A stretch of 64,000 nt of DNA from JAJAZB01 sp965249815 (GTDB lineage Bacteria; Bacteroidota; Bacteroidia; Cytophagales; Spirosomataceae): NCBI GenBank assembly GCA_965249815.1, contig CBDFMV010000003.1:496001-560000 (forward strand), given 5' to 3'. This document shows, one piece after another, positions 50,043 to 58,573 of this stretch. The notes beneath the pieces are model-generated. The model searched no databases. It was given only the letters and a program-made list of their open reading frames with translations, and was not told the origin of the DNA. Both the position numbers and the translations under genes were made by a program. Each line of letters starts with the position of its first letter. Position 1 is the stretch's first letter.

Positions 50043-50926
50043 TTAGAAATAGATGAGTCGAAAAGAGGTGAACCCTGATCATTAGTAGGTTTAGGACCGA
50101 ATGGCCAGTTGGTCTTACCTCGACGTTTTCTTTCAGCAAAAGGATTATTCACTTTATGCTTTTCTGTTTCCTTTAAGATTTGTGGCCTCTCCAAATCAAA
50201 ATTATTTATACGATTTTGAGCAAATTGTATATATTCTGGTGAGATATCAATACCGATAAAATTATGCCCTAGTGATTTAGCTGCAACAAGTGAAGTTCCT
50301 GTGCCACAATAAGGATCTAAAACTAATTTATTAGTAGAAACATCAAATAACGAGTAAATTATTCGCGAAGGCAATTCTATAGGAAAAGGAGCAGGATGAT
50401 GTGCATTTCTTGGGGAAGGTTGAATTCTCCAAATTGAGCTCATTTTAGCATGCTTAGAAAGCAACTCTTCACCAATAAACTTACGATCAATCGGCTTATA
50501 TAGCCAGTATATCCTCTCATCTACTTGCCAGAACCGCCAGCCACGCATATTAGCCGCAAGAGTTCTATCCCAGATAATCTCTTGCTTGATTAACCAATTT
50601 GAATGAGAAATCCAAGTAATTGGATGTAGCATTAAGCCATCTTGCCAACGCAGTTTATGGTTATAAAAAAGAGAACCCCCAGGCTTAATGACTCGGAATA
50701 GCTCATTCAAAATTTGTGTTTGAAGTTGCTGGTATTCTTCTTCGGGAAGATGATCATCAAAATGTGTGTATTTTACATTAGAAACTAACCAACCCTGAGA
50801 TTTACTTCTCTTATTGTACGGTGGCGAAGTAATGCACAGATCGACACATTCATCCGGAAAAGTTCGTAAAACTTGAAGCGTGTCTCCCGTAAAGAAGTTA
50901 TCAATCAATAAATTAGGATCAATCAT
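50012..50926 (-). CDS. Beta-class DNA methyltransferase (m4C or m6A)
   Basis: The 304-residue enzyme has motif IV TSPPYN at 33-38, before motif I LDPYCGTGTSLVAAKSLG at 203-220, the order of beta-class amino-methyltransferases; SPPY is most common in N4-cytosine enzymes. It also has LFRVIKPGGSLFYNHK (motif V/VI region). It overlaps the GHKL-nuclease gene by 8 nt, so the two are an operon and probably a restriction-modification pair. Target sequence unknown. Both genes are strikingly AT-rich compared with the flanks. Confidence 0.92.
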   Translation of the reverse strand: MIDPNLLIDNFFTGDTLQVLRTFPDECVDLCITSPPYNKRSKSQGWLVSNVKYTHFDDHLPEEEYQQLQTQILNELFRVIKPGGSLFYNHKLRWQDGLMLHPITWISHSNWLIKQEIIWDRTLAANMRGWRFWQVDERIYWLYKPIDRKFIGEELLSKHAKMSSIWRIQPSPRNAHHPAPFPIELPSRIIYSLFDVSTNKLVLDPYCGTGTSLVAAKSLGHNFIGIDISPEYIQFAQNRINNFDLERPQILKETEKHKVNNPFAERKRRGKTNWPFGPKPTNDQGSPLFDSSISNYSDSISESE

Positions 50927-53396
50927 TGTTTCTCAAATTACTTTTTCTTCTTGGGTTACCAGGTTTGCCAATTAAGTTTTCTAAACGGAGTTCTAACTCA
51001 TCTAATGAAACAAAAATTTTAATGTTATCTTGGGCAAACTTCATAGCTCCTTTGCTTGCATTAGATAACTCAGTTAGTGCAACCCTTACATCTTCTGCTT
51101 TTATTTGAGCAAATTGAGGGAACTGTAAACTAATTACAGGGGTCAACATCGTAACGGTTCTTGGACTATCAATTACTCTACCTTCGAGTGATCTTAGTGA
51201 TGATATTATTGCCATATAAATATCCTGAGAGTCAATTTTTTCATTTAGCAATCTATTCAATTGAATTGTCACGTTGTCCGGTGAATAATATTTAGTCACA
51301 ATATCAATTAAATGACGCGCATTTAATTGTTTTTTTTCGGCATTTTCGATAAAATTAGCTAATTGCTCAACTGTCCAACACGAAATCCTGTTTTGCTCGG
51401 CTCGCTTAGAAAGAGAACTGCCATTTGCTTTGGAACTGCCTGGATATGAAGGAGCAATTAATAAACAACCTTTTGCTTTATAATCTCTTTTGTGTTCTTC
51501 TAATCCAGAAACGTCAATTGCAGAAAGACTCGGGGTCTTTTCAGAAGATTTAGCTTCAAGAGTGAGAATTATTTCAGAACCAGGATAATCTCTAAATTTT
51601 GCGATTCCGTCTGGCTGTTGACCTCCAGCTATATGTTGAGCAATGAAACCTAAGGCCCTGGCTGCAACAACTAATGCGATTTCTAATTCGTGTTCATCAT
51701 CAACAGAATCTCTAAGTAGCTTAGCAATAGCAGACAAAGAGGTTGCTTTATCCTTTGCAAGGCCTCTGAAAAGCTGATCTCTTTTTTCTAATATATCGCC
51801 AATTTCATATTTACTCAAACCGCCTTCATTTAAATATACTTCTAATAAAACTTCAGCAGTTACCATGTCCTCTAACAACCTTCTTGACCTAGCATTTTCC
51901 GCATATTCTTTTACAAAATCATGATCTTGGTTTATAGTGAAGGTAAATGTTTCAGGATTAAATTCTACCATTCTACTTGTAGTTCCCAAAGAGGAGTATG
52001 CATAATTATATTTGTTTCGCTCAGTATATAACTTCATGACAATATTACTAACAGCAGCCTCTTTGCTTAGTTTTAAATAAAACCAAGTATTGTCAGCTTC
52101 TGATCCTCCATCAAAAAATTTAGGATAGCTTATTACATCAGCAATCGGGTATTCAAATATTCTTTGAGGAATAATTATTCTTTCTCCCTCTCTCTTCGGG
52201 TTATTGACTTCATTATGAGCTTTTTCATAACGAGCAGTTGCTTCGAGAAAAATCTCATGTAGTAATGAACGGAATTGTGTTTTAATTTCCGAATCCTCTA
52301 AAGTTTCGCGAGTTGCCTTAATAGCACTATCTAAATCGTTCGCTTCTATATCAAGTCTAAATCTATTGAATACACCATGTTCAAATGGCTTTAGACCAAA
52401 AAGCGGATCAGCATCATTAACTAATCTATCCCTAACCCTAACAAAAAAACCATGACTCCTTTGCAAATCCTCACTTTTACCTAAAAGAGTTTTTTCGGTT
52501 ACGATTACTTTCCCAAACACGCCAGACTTAAAATTATCCGAAAAAATACCATTCTTTTGAACCGTCCAAACTACGGAAGATCTCTTCTTAACATTTTCTA
52601 ATCTACTCTGAGGCAAATCTACTATATCAAATTCGACAATTTTCTTTAAATCTAATTTTGAACTTTTAATCTCATTAGAATTAAGATAAAGACTGAATTG
52701 AGATTTCAATGGCATTGCAGTCTTGAGTACCCATTCTAATTCACCATTTTTAATTTTTGTAGCCTTATCTTTCAAGTTTTCTAAAACAACCAATGTCCAA
52801 GAAGTATCGTTTTGAATATCTTTAACACCTAAAGAAGTGATAATATCGCTCAAACCTACAGAATCAGCAAAATTTGACCAATTAACTATCTCATGGACGG
52901 GCAAAATAACATTTTTCCCAGCTCCTGTTCCTGAAGTTGAAAAATCACTATAATTGACACTCACAGATAAAATTTTATTGTTATTTTTAGTAATATACGT
53001 AAGATTGTTTGCAATTGTGTAAGTTGCTAGCTTTCCAATACCAAATTTTCCTATTTGTTTACGATTATATTTTGATATTTTTTTATCCTCATCTATACGC
53101 TTAGTACTTCTTCCTACTTGCCAAAGATTTAACAATCCAGCGTAGTTCATACCTGAACCATTATCATAAATGACTATTTTCGAATTACTTGTGATTGGAT
53201 ATTCCACAAAGATTCTACATTCTAAAGCATCAGCGTCGTAAGAATTAACGACTAGCTCCTCTATAGCTTTCAAAGGAGATTGATACAGTTGGTCAGATAG
53301 TAGCTGGATTAGTTCATGTGAAAGAGCAACTGGCACAGGACTACCGGTTGTTCCAAGCTTATCTAACTCTGATGCTACTATGGCGGTGGCGAACAT
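50919..53396 (-). CDS. GHKL (MORC/Hsp90-like) ATPase fused to a PD-(D/E)XK-like nuclease domain
   Basis: This 825-residue protein has a complete N-terminal Bergerat ATP-binding fold: IEELVVNSYDADA (45-57, N-box), YDNGSGM (77-83, G1), and IGKFGIGKLATY (115-126, G2). A middle helical region follows. At 592-617 the sequence reads QQPDGIAKFRDYPG...LTLEAKSS, which fits a PD-(D/E)XK nuclease (Asp596, Glu614-x-Lys616). GHKL ATPases of MORC type are known in prokaryotic R-M systems, joined to nucleases and methylases. Here the methylase gene overlaps the 3' end. The role is therefore inferred as ATP-dependent restriction. Its base composition is far more AT-rich than the neighbours. Confidence 0.85.
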   Translation of the reverse strand: MFATAIVASELDKLGTTGSPVPVALSHELIQLLSDQLYQSPLKAIEELVVNSYDADALECRIFVEYPITSNSKIVIYDNGSGMNYAGLLNLWQVGRSTKRIDEDKKISKYNRKQIGKFGIGKLATYTIANNLTYITKNNNKILSVSVNYSDFSTSGTGAGKNVILPVHEIVNWSNFADSVGLSDIITSLGVKDIQNDTSWTLVVLENLKDKATKIKNGELEWVLKTAMPLKSQFSLYLNSNEIKSSKLDLKKIVEFDIVDLPQSRLENVKKRSSVVWTVQKNGIFSDNFKSGVFGKVIVTEKTLLGKSEDLQRSHGFFVRVRDRLVNDADPLFGLKPFEHGVFNRFRLDIEANDLDSAIKATRETLEDSEIKTQFRSLLHEIFLEATARYEKAHNEVNNPKREGERIIIPQRIFEYPIADVISYPKFFDGGSEADNTWFYLKLSKEAAVSNIVMKLYTERNKYNYAYSSLGTTSRMVEFNPETFTFTINQDHDFVKEYAENARSRRLLEDMVTAEVLLEVYLNEGGLSKYEIGDILEKRDQLFRGLAKDKATSLSAIAKLLRDSVDDEHELEIALVVAARALGFIAQHIAGGQQPDGIAKFRDYPGSEIILTLEAKSSEKTPSLSAIDVSGLEEHKRDYKAKGCLLIAPSYPGSSKANGSSLSKRAEQNRISCWTVEQLANFIENAEKKQLNARHLIDIVTKYYSPDNVTIQLNRLLNEKIDSQDIYMAIISSLRSLEGRVIDSPRTVTMLTPVISLQFPQFAQIKAEDVRVALTELSNASKGAMKFAQDNIKIFVSLDELELRLENLIGKPGNPRRKSNLRNND

Positions 53397-53397
53397 A

Positions 53398-53661
53398 TCA
53401 ATGGAGTAGGTCTATACGCGATCAGTATTCCTGAGGACAAATATCTTGCCAAAATTATGATATATTTATCATACATCATAATACATATATAAGCTTTTTA
53501 ACGTAAATGATTGATAATAAACAGGTTAATATCTATAAAGCATCTAACTATTTAGAAGTATATCCCTGCTGTCGCTCGCATCCTGTGAGCGACGACTATC
53601 GTAAACGCCTCTGGCGCGTGATGGCCTGCCAAGCCCCGGTTTTGCCTTCTTGCTCCTGACT
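53398..53661. other. AT-rich upstream region and right junction of the R-M-like island
   Basis: From 53398 to about 53570 the DNA is AT-rich like the island and holds its promoter; from about 53571 it is GC-rich, starting with a small hairpin gtcgctc/gagcgac (53571-53593). The island's right edge therefore lies near 53565. No gene is supported here. Confidence 0.55.
53450..53473 (-). promoter_or_regulatory. Promoter and operator-like palindrome of the GHKL/methyltransferase operon
   Basis: On the reverse strand TAATTTTG (53457-53450) matches TAnnTTTG and would start transcription about 46 nt before the ATG. The palindrome tatgata-tatt-tatcata (53456-53473) touches and slightly overlaps it, as an operator for a repressor would. 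Confidence 0.5.
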
Positions 53662-53919
53662 TCACTTTTTTGCTTCCTCAAGTTGCTTTTTCACTTTCGC
53701 CGTGCGGTTCGATTCATCGGCCATGGCGTCCACGTCCGCCACGCTGAGGTTGCGCCGGGTCATGTCTTCTTCGGCCTGCTGAACAGTCAACGTAGCCAAC
53801 TCCCGGACCAGCGCCCGCCGGATTTGTAGCATCTGCGCCTCGGAGAGATTCCGGTTGAAGAGTTTGAGCAGGTCGAGTTGCACCTGGTTGAGTTTGGAGG
53901 CGGATTTCGTCGTTTCCAT
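53662..53919 (-). CDS. Hypothetical small protein, antitoxin-like
   Basis: The 85-residue protein (METTKSASKLNQVQLDLLKL...) is helical and resembles short Bacteroidota proteins that precede PIN-type toxin genes (LNQVQLDLLKLFNRNLSEAQ). No toxin gene follows; the R-M-like island begins about 100 nt downstream. It could be an orphan left after the island arrived. The start METTKS at 53919 is used. Confidence 0.5.
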   Translation of the reverse strand: METTKSASKLNQVQLDLLKLFNRNLSEAQMLQIRRALVRELATLTVQQAEEDMTRRNLSVADVDAMADESNRTAKVKKQLEEAKK

Positions 53920-54045
53920 GAAGCGTTTTTTAGCGTTCAGAAGCCGGAACGAAGATACCGTTTTTCCAACGTCAGCCCAACCTTGCCAGGAACTCATGTT
54001 CTCCAACGACACAGACGCCGGACCGGCTAAACTCCGCCGACTACC

Positions 54046-54086
54046 AAAAAGCCAGAAGCAAGCGATTCGCTTGCTTCTGGCTTTTT
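54046..54086 (-). terminator. Terminator of the DEAD-box helicase gene
   Basis: A 20-bp perfect palindromic stem (aaaaagccagaagcaagcga) with almost no loop ends in T5 on the reverse strand, 15 nt after the helicase stop. Confidence 0.88.
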
Positions 54087-54100
54087 CAGCAATCAATTCC

Positions 54101-55363
54101 TTACCGGCTCCGCTGCCGACTCCCAAACCACCGCTTCTTGTTGGTCGCCGCCCGGTCCGACGAGGCGGGTTTTTCCGAAAACTGCCGTCGGGGCGGTTCG
54201 GGCCGTGCCTGCTGCACGAAACTAGCCGCCGTGGACGGATACGGGTGGTCTTCCACGACCGGGATGGTCTTGGCAATGAGCTTGTTGATGTCTTTCAAAA
54301 ACGGCCGCTCTTCGCTGTCGCAGAACGAAATCGCCACGCCGCTGAACCCCGCCCTACCCGTCCGCCCGATGCGGTGGACGTAGGTTTCGGGCACGTTGGG
54401 CAGTTCAAAATTGATGACGTGCGAGAGTTCGTCGATGTCGATGCCGCGCGCGGCGATGTCGGTGGCGACGAGCACGCGGGTTTCGCGGTTCTTGAAGTTG
54501 CTCAACGCCCGCTGCCGGTGGTTCTGCGACTTGTTGCCGTGGATGGCCTCGGCCTTCACGCCCGCCTTCACGATGTCTTTCACGATTTTGTCGGCCCCGT
54601 GCTTGGTGCGGGTGAACACCAGCGCCGACACGATGGCCTTGTCTTTCAGCAGGTGAATCAGCAGCGATTTCTTGTCGCCTTTTTCCACGAAATACACCGA
54701 CTGCTGGATGGCATCGACGGTCGAGGAAACGGGCGTCACTTCCACTTTCACGGGCTGGTCGAGGATCGTGTCGGCCAGTTTCTGGATTTCGGGCGGCATC
54801 GTGGCCGAGAAAAACAGCGTCTGCCGCTTCAGGGGCAGCTTGGAGATGACCTTTTTCACGTCGTGGATGAAGCCCATGTCGAGCATCCGGTCGGCTTCGT
54901 CGAGCACAAAATACTGGATGCCGTCGAGGCGGACGTAGCCCTGGCCCATCAGATCGAGCAACCGCCCCGGCGTGGCGACGAGGATGTCGATGCCCGCCCG
55001 GAGCGCGTCGGTCTGGGCTTTTTGCGAAACGCCGCCAAAAATGACCGCGTGGCGCAGGCCCGTGTAACGCCCGTAGGCAGCGATGCTTTCGTCAATCTGA
55101 ATCGCCAGCTCGCGGGTGGGCGTCAGAATCAGGGCTTTGATGCGGTGCGGCCCGCGCTCAGCGTGGGCTTCGTGCAGCAGTTGCAGGATGGGAATGGCAA
55201 ACGCGGCGGTTTTGCCGGTGCCCGTCTGGGCGCAGCCCAGCAGGTCGCGGCGCTGAAGCACCACGGGAATGGCCTGTTCCTGAATCGGCGTCGGGGTTTC
55301 GTACCCTTCGGTCGTCAACGCCTTCAGAATTGGCTCGATGAGGTTTAACTGGTTGAATGTCAT
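54101..55363 (-). CDS. DEAD-box RNA helicase (RhlE-like)
   Basis: This 420-residue protein has the full DEAD-box set: the Q motif (PTPIQEQAIP), CAQTGTGKT, PTRELA, TPGRLLD, VLDEADRML, FFSATMP, and HRIGRTGRAG. It has a short basic C-terminal tail (ATNKKRWFGSRQRSR) that would hold RNA. Such helicases unwind structured RNA, often in ribosome assembly and in the cold. The 5' region of its message contains a long-range inverted repeat. Confidence 0.95.
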   Translation of the reverse strand: MTFNQLNLIEPILKALTTEGYETPTPIQEQAIPVVLQRRDLLGCAQTGTGKTAAFAIPILQLLHEAHAERGPHRIKALILTPTRELAIQIDESIAAYGRYTGLRHAVIFGGVSQKAQTDALRAGIDILVATPGRLLDLMGQGYVRLDGIQYFVLDEADRMLDMGFIHDVKKVISKLPLKRQTLFFSATMPPEIQKLADTILDQPVKVEVTPVSSTVDAIQQSVYFVEKGDKKSLLIHLLKDKAIVSALVFTRTKHGADKIVKDIVKAGVKAEAIHGNKSQNHRQRALSNFKNRETRVLVATDIAARGIDIDELSHVINFELPNVPETYVHRIGRTGRAGFSGVAISFCDSEERPFLKDINKLIAKTIPVVEDHPYPSTAASFVQQARPEPPRRQFSEKPASSDRAATNKKRWFGSRQRSR

Positions 55364-55371
55364 GCTTTGAA

Positions 55372-55492
55372 TGAAAGTTTCTCACCGGTTTTCGCAGATG
55401 AAAAAAGCGCGGATGTTCACCGCGCGGCGGACCGCAAAATTTCGTGTCAATCAGCGGGATGTTGTACTGTGAAAATCGGTGAGAACTTTTCA
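55372..55492. repeat. Inverted repeat in the helicase leader
   Basis: tgaaagtttctcaccggttttcgcag (arm 55372-55397) and its near complement at 55467-55492 pair at most positions. The loop holds a small gcgcgg/ccgcgc stem. The element lies 9 nt before the helicase ATG and could fold into a structured leader. Confidence 0.6.
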
Positions 55493-55509
55493 GCAGACAA
55501 ACTCTAAAA

Positions 55510-56142
55510 CTATACTTTCTTCGCCGGGTTGCCGAACACGGTCCCGTGGGCAGGCACGTTTTCGACCACTACCGACCCGGCCCCGACGCGGGCACCCTTG
55601 CCCACCGTCACGCCTGCGACGATGACAGCCCCGGCCCCGACAAAGGCGTGTTCGGCCAGTTTTGCGCCCGGCCCGACGATGGCCCCCGCGCCGACCTGTA
55701 CGTAATCGGCGAGTTGCGCGCCGGTGTCGATGACGCACCGGGCGTGGAGCAGGCTGTGGTTGGCGATTTTGGCGTCGGGATTCACGACCACGCCCGCCCC
55801 GACTAAGTTGCCGTGGCCGATGCTCGCCGTGGCGCTCAGCGTGGCCGTGTCGTGGATGGCGTTGACGGGCATCACCTTGCGGTTTTCCAGCAGCATGTCC
55901 ACCAAATCTTCGCGGGTGGCCGACTCGTCGGTGGCCACGAAGGCCTCGCATTTTTTGCCAATCAGTTTGGTGTAACCTTCGTCGTCGGGGCTGCCCAGCA
56001 CGGGCACGGTGGCGATTTCGGTGCCGTGGAGGGCTTTGTCTTCATCGAGAAATCCGTACACGACGACGTTGTTGCGGGTGAAAATATCGAGGGCGACGCG
56101 GCCCAGATTGCCCGCGCCAAAAATAAGAACCGGGTTTTCCAT
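55510..56142 (-). CDS. NeuD-like sugar O-acetyltransferase (left-handed beta-helix)
   Basis: The 210-residue protein has an N-terminal Rossmann-like part (MENPVLIFGAGNLGRVALDI) and a hexapeptide beta-helix (GHGNLVGAGVVVNPDAKIAN, GAQLADYVQVGAGAIVGPGA, GVTVGKGARVGAGSVVVENV, GTVFGNPAKKV). This layout is typical of PglD/NeuD acetyltransferases that modify nucleotide-linked sugars for glycan synthesis. No glycan cluster adjoins it. Confidence 0.88.
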   Translation of the reverse strand: MENPVLIFGAGNLGRVALDIFTRNNVVVYGFLDEDKALHGTEIATVPVLGSPDDEGYTKLIGKKCEAFVATDESATREDLVDMLLENRKVMPVNAIHDTATLSATASIGHGNLVGAGVVVNPDAKIANHSLLHARCVIDTGAQLADYVQVGAGAIVGPGAKLAEHAFVGAGAVIVAGVTVGKGARVGAGSVVVENVPAHGTVFGNPAKKV

Positions 56143-56159
56143 ACGTGTTGAAAAAGTGA

Positions 56160-56246
56160 ACCGCAAAGACGCCCGGAAGTTGCGCCAGGAGCGCAAAGCA
56201 AAAAACGCTCTGCGGCCTTTGCGTAAACTCTTTGCGTCTTTGCGGT
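56160..56246. repeat. Inverted repeat of accgcaaagacgc words
   Basis: Arms 56160-56172 and 56234-56246 (accgcaaagacgc and complement) enclose further gcaaag/ctttgcg words; another accgcaaagg follows at 56258. This is a further intergenic repeat family. Confidence 0.7.
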
Positions 56247-56280
56247 CAAAAACGACAACCGCAAAGGTACGGAACTGGTT

Positions 56281-57591
56281 TCATTCCCGGCGCAGCGTGC
56301 CGTTTTCAACCCGCCAAACTACCTGCCCAGCGGCGTTTTTCAGCAGAAAATCGGCTTTGCCACCCAGTTTTAGCGCGCCCTCCACGGGTTCGAGCGTCAG
56401 GCCGGTGGCGTCGAGTTCGTCGAGGCCGAAGAAGGTGGAAAGGTCGCCGAGGTCTTCCACCGTGCCGCGTATGTACCACTTCTCCGGGCGGTTGAGCAGC
56501 GCGGCTTCCTGCCGGTTTACGGCCACGTCGTAGGTGATTTTCTCCCCGTTGCGCAGCACGGTGGCGTTGCGGAGGAGTAGGTCAAACAGGGCGCGGGCGT
56601 TTTCGGGCAACTCCTCGTAGCGCGCCATTGGAACGCCCGCGTAGCGTTCGGTGGCGATGGCGTCGAGGGCCGTGAGCAGCGTGGCGAAGGTGAGGCGGCG
56701 GGTGTGTTGTTTTTCGGGGTCGTTCGGGAAAATACCCGACTCGATGAGCACCAGCGACGACCCCCATTTCTGAATGTTGTCGCCGAAGGCCCTCGGCTCG
56801 TACTCGATGCCCCAGCGGCCCATTTTGCCGGGAATCAGGCTGTCCAACTCGCTGCACAGCAACGAAATCAACCGCACGGCCCGCTGCCGGACGGGGTTCA
56901 TGCCGAGGGTTTCGTCGAAAGCCGGGGCCAGAAACGAAAGCGTGGACGGCTCCCGCGACCAGCCCGCCGAATACCGGTTGACCGGGTCGTGGAGGTTGAA
57001 GGCGAACTGCGGTTTGAGCGTTTGTTGCAGGCGTCGGAGCAACCGGCCTTCGGGCGTTTGTAGGCGCAGGGCGTCGCGGTTCATGTCGATGCCGAGGGCG
57101 GTCGGGCGTTTCCAGGCTTCGGCTCCGTCGGGGTTGAGCATGGGCACGAAGTGGAGCGTGCAGCGGCTCAGAATCGCGTTGCGGAGTTCGTCGAACCCGT
57201 CGTTGGTTTGGCCGAAAAACTGAAACAGGTCGAAGAGCGCCATCGTGGCCGTGGGTTCGTCGCCGTGCATTTGCGACCAGAGCAGCACCGGCACCGGCCC
57301 ACGCCCGAGGCTGACGCTGAAAATGGCCCGGCCTTCGGTGGAACGCCCGATTTCCTCGACCTTGAACAGTGGGTTTTGTTTCCATTTCTCGAAAAGTTCC
57401 AGCAGGTCGGCGTGGCGGAAGCGGCGTTCGGTCAGGGCGGTTTCGCGGAAACCGGGGTGCGCGTCGAACGCCCGGCGCGTCAGCGTTTGGGCCGGGACGG
57501 TGGTCGAAAAGAGCATGAGGACGAAGAGCAGCGGGTTGCGCAAGGGATAGCTAACGTTTTGAGGGTCGAAGTTCCGCTTCAAACCTGACAC
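56281..57591 (-). CDS. M14 family zinc carboxypeptidase-like protein
   Basis: This 436-residue protein has a hydrophobic export segment (LRNPLLFVLMLFSTTVPAQ) and the M14 zinc set: His-x-x-Glu in SQMHGDEPTATM and His in FAFNLHDPVNRYS. Arg appears in GIDMNRDALRL and the catalytic Glu in LVLIESGIFP. The start is uncertain: GTG at 57591, TTG at 57543 (signal peptide start) or ATG at 57516. The gene begins 1 nt after crcB, so they are co-transcribed. Confidence 0.85.
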   Translation of the reverse strand: MSGLKRNFDPQNVSYPLRNPLLFVLMLFSTTVPAQTLTRRAFDAHPGFRETALTERRFRHADLLELFEKWKQNPLFKVEEIGRSTEGRAIFSVSLGRGPVPVLLWSQMHGDEPTATMALFDLFQFFGQTNDGFDELRNAILSRCTLHFVPMLNPDGAEAWKRPTALGIDMNRDALRLQTPEGRLLRRLQQTLKPQFAFNLHDPVNRYSAGWSREPSTLSFLAPAFDETLGMNPVRQRAVRLISLLCSELDSLIPGKMGRWGIEYEPRAFGDNIQKWGSSLVLIESGIFPNDPEKQHTRRLTFATLLTALDAIATERYAGVPMARYEELPENARALFDLLLRNATVLRNGEKITYDVAVNRQEAALLNRPEKWYIRGTVEDLGDLSTFFGLDELDATGLTLEPVEGALKLGGKADFLLKNAAGQVVWRVENGTLRRE

Positions 57592-57592
57592 T

Positions 57593-57967
57593 TCAAACGG
57601 CTTTTCCCAACCAAAGCCCGCCGAACGTCGCTACGATACACATCGCCACGTTGAGCAGGATGTTGAGCAAGGCCGCCAGCGGGCGCTGGTCGAGGAGCAG
57701 CAGGACGTTGTCGTTGGCGAAGGTGGAAAACGTGCTGAACCCGCCGCAGAAACCGACGGCCACGAGGGCGCGGAGGTTCGGAGTGGTCAGGTTTTTGGCC
57801 TCGACCCACCCGATGAAAAACCCCAGCACAAGGCTGGCCGCGACGTTGATCGTCAGCGTGCCGAGCGGAAAATCGGCTACTGCGCGCTCCTGAATGATTT
57901 TTCCGAGGAAAAACCGCGTCAGGCTGCCGAGTCCGCCGCCGAGGAAGATGAGGAAAAGTTGGTTCAT
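57593..57967 (-). CDS. crcB: CrcB/Fluc fluoride ion channel
   Basis: The 124-residue protein has four transmembrane helices and the Fluc signatures GGGLGSLTRF in helix one, GTLTINVAASLVLGFFIGW in helix two, and GFCGGFSTFSTF in helix three, where the phenylalanine box and sodium site lie. It exports fluoride across the inner membrane. No fluoride riboswitch is recognisable in the 85 nt upstream; a 29-bp hairpin lies there. Confidence 0.95.
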   Translation of the reverse strand: MNQLFLIFLGGGLGSLTRFFLGKIIQERAVADFPLGTLTINVAASLVLGFFIGWVEAKNLTTPNLRALVAVGFCGGFSTFSTFANDNVLLLLDQRPLAALLNILLNVAMCIVATFGGLWLGKAV

Positions 57968-57994
57968 GAAAATCCCGGTTTAGCCTACGCCCTG

Positions 57995-58064
57995 ACGCGT
58001 TAAGGGGAGGGACGGTGTGCCTCCGCTCCGCGTGGCACACCGTCCCTCCCCTTAACGCGTCAGC
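57995..58064. repeat. Perfect 29-bp inverted repeat (tgacgcgttaaggggaggga)
   Basis: Arms 57995-58023 and 58036-58064 are exact complements with a 12-nt loop. The right arm includes the last codons of the DUF985 cupin gene. It could end the cupin message ahead of crcB. Confidence 0.9.
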
Positions 58065-58573
58065 CGCTCAATCAGCGCCTGGTGCTGGGGAAACTGCGCC
58101 AGCAATGCCGCCCGGTCGGCCAGTTCAAAATCCTCAAAATCGAACCCTGGCGCGACGGTGCAGCCCACGAGCGCGTAGCCATCGGGCCAAACGGGTTTCG
58201 CGCCGAACCACCGCCCGGCGGGCACGACGGCCTGAAACCGCTCGCCCGCGTCGGGATTCTGACCGAGGCGAATCGTTTCCAGCGCGCCGTTTTCCGACAA
58301 CACGAACACGTCGAGCGGGTTTCCGGCGTAAAAATGCCAGATTTCGTCGGACTGGATGCGGTGGAGCGCCGAGACGTGGTGCCCTTCCAGCAAAAAGTAA
58401 ATGGCCGTGCCGAACACCCGCGTTCCGGCGAACCGCGTGGGCAGGGCGTCGGGGGCGAGGCGTTCCGGCGAGCGGTAGGTCTCGGCAAAAAAACCGCCTT
58501 CGGGGTGGGGCCGCATGGCGTAGCGTTGCACCCAGTAGGCGGCGGGTCGGGACAAAAGTTCGGCGTTGGGCAT
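58052..58573 (-). CDS. DUF985 cupin domain protein
   Basis: This 173-residue protein shows the DUF985 pattern: YWVQRYAMRPHPEGGFFAETYRS, AIYFLLEGHHVSALHRIQSDEIWHFYAGNPL, VPAGRWFGAKPV and VGCTVAPGFDFEDFELADR. Cupins of this type bind a metal by the His-Glu-His set; the reaction is unknown. The ATG at 58573 is used. Confidence 0.88.
   Translation of the reverse strand: MPNAELLSRPAAYWVQRYAMRPHPEGGFFAETYRSPERLAPDALPTRFAGTRVFGTAIYFLLEGHHVSALHRIQSDEIWHFYAGNPLDVFVLSENGALETIRLGQNPDAGERFQAVVPAGRWFGAKPVWPDGYALVGCTVAPGFDFEDFELADRAALLAQFPQHQALIERLTR

Noticed and set aside
53548..53658. A short frame after the antitoxin-like gene that could be a toxin
   Set aside because: The translation (VKSGARRQNRGLAGHHAPEA...) has no PIN or other toxin features, and it crosses the GC change at the island edge.
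57968..58051. Fluoride riboswitch before crcB
   Set aside because: The sequence upstream of crcB lacks the conserved fluoride aptamer bases and is mostly occupied by the 29-bp inverted repeat.
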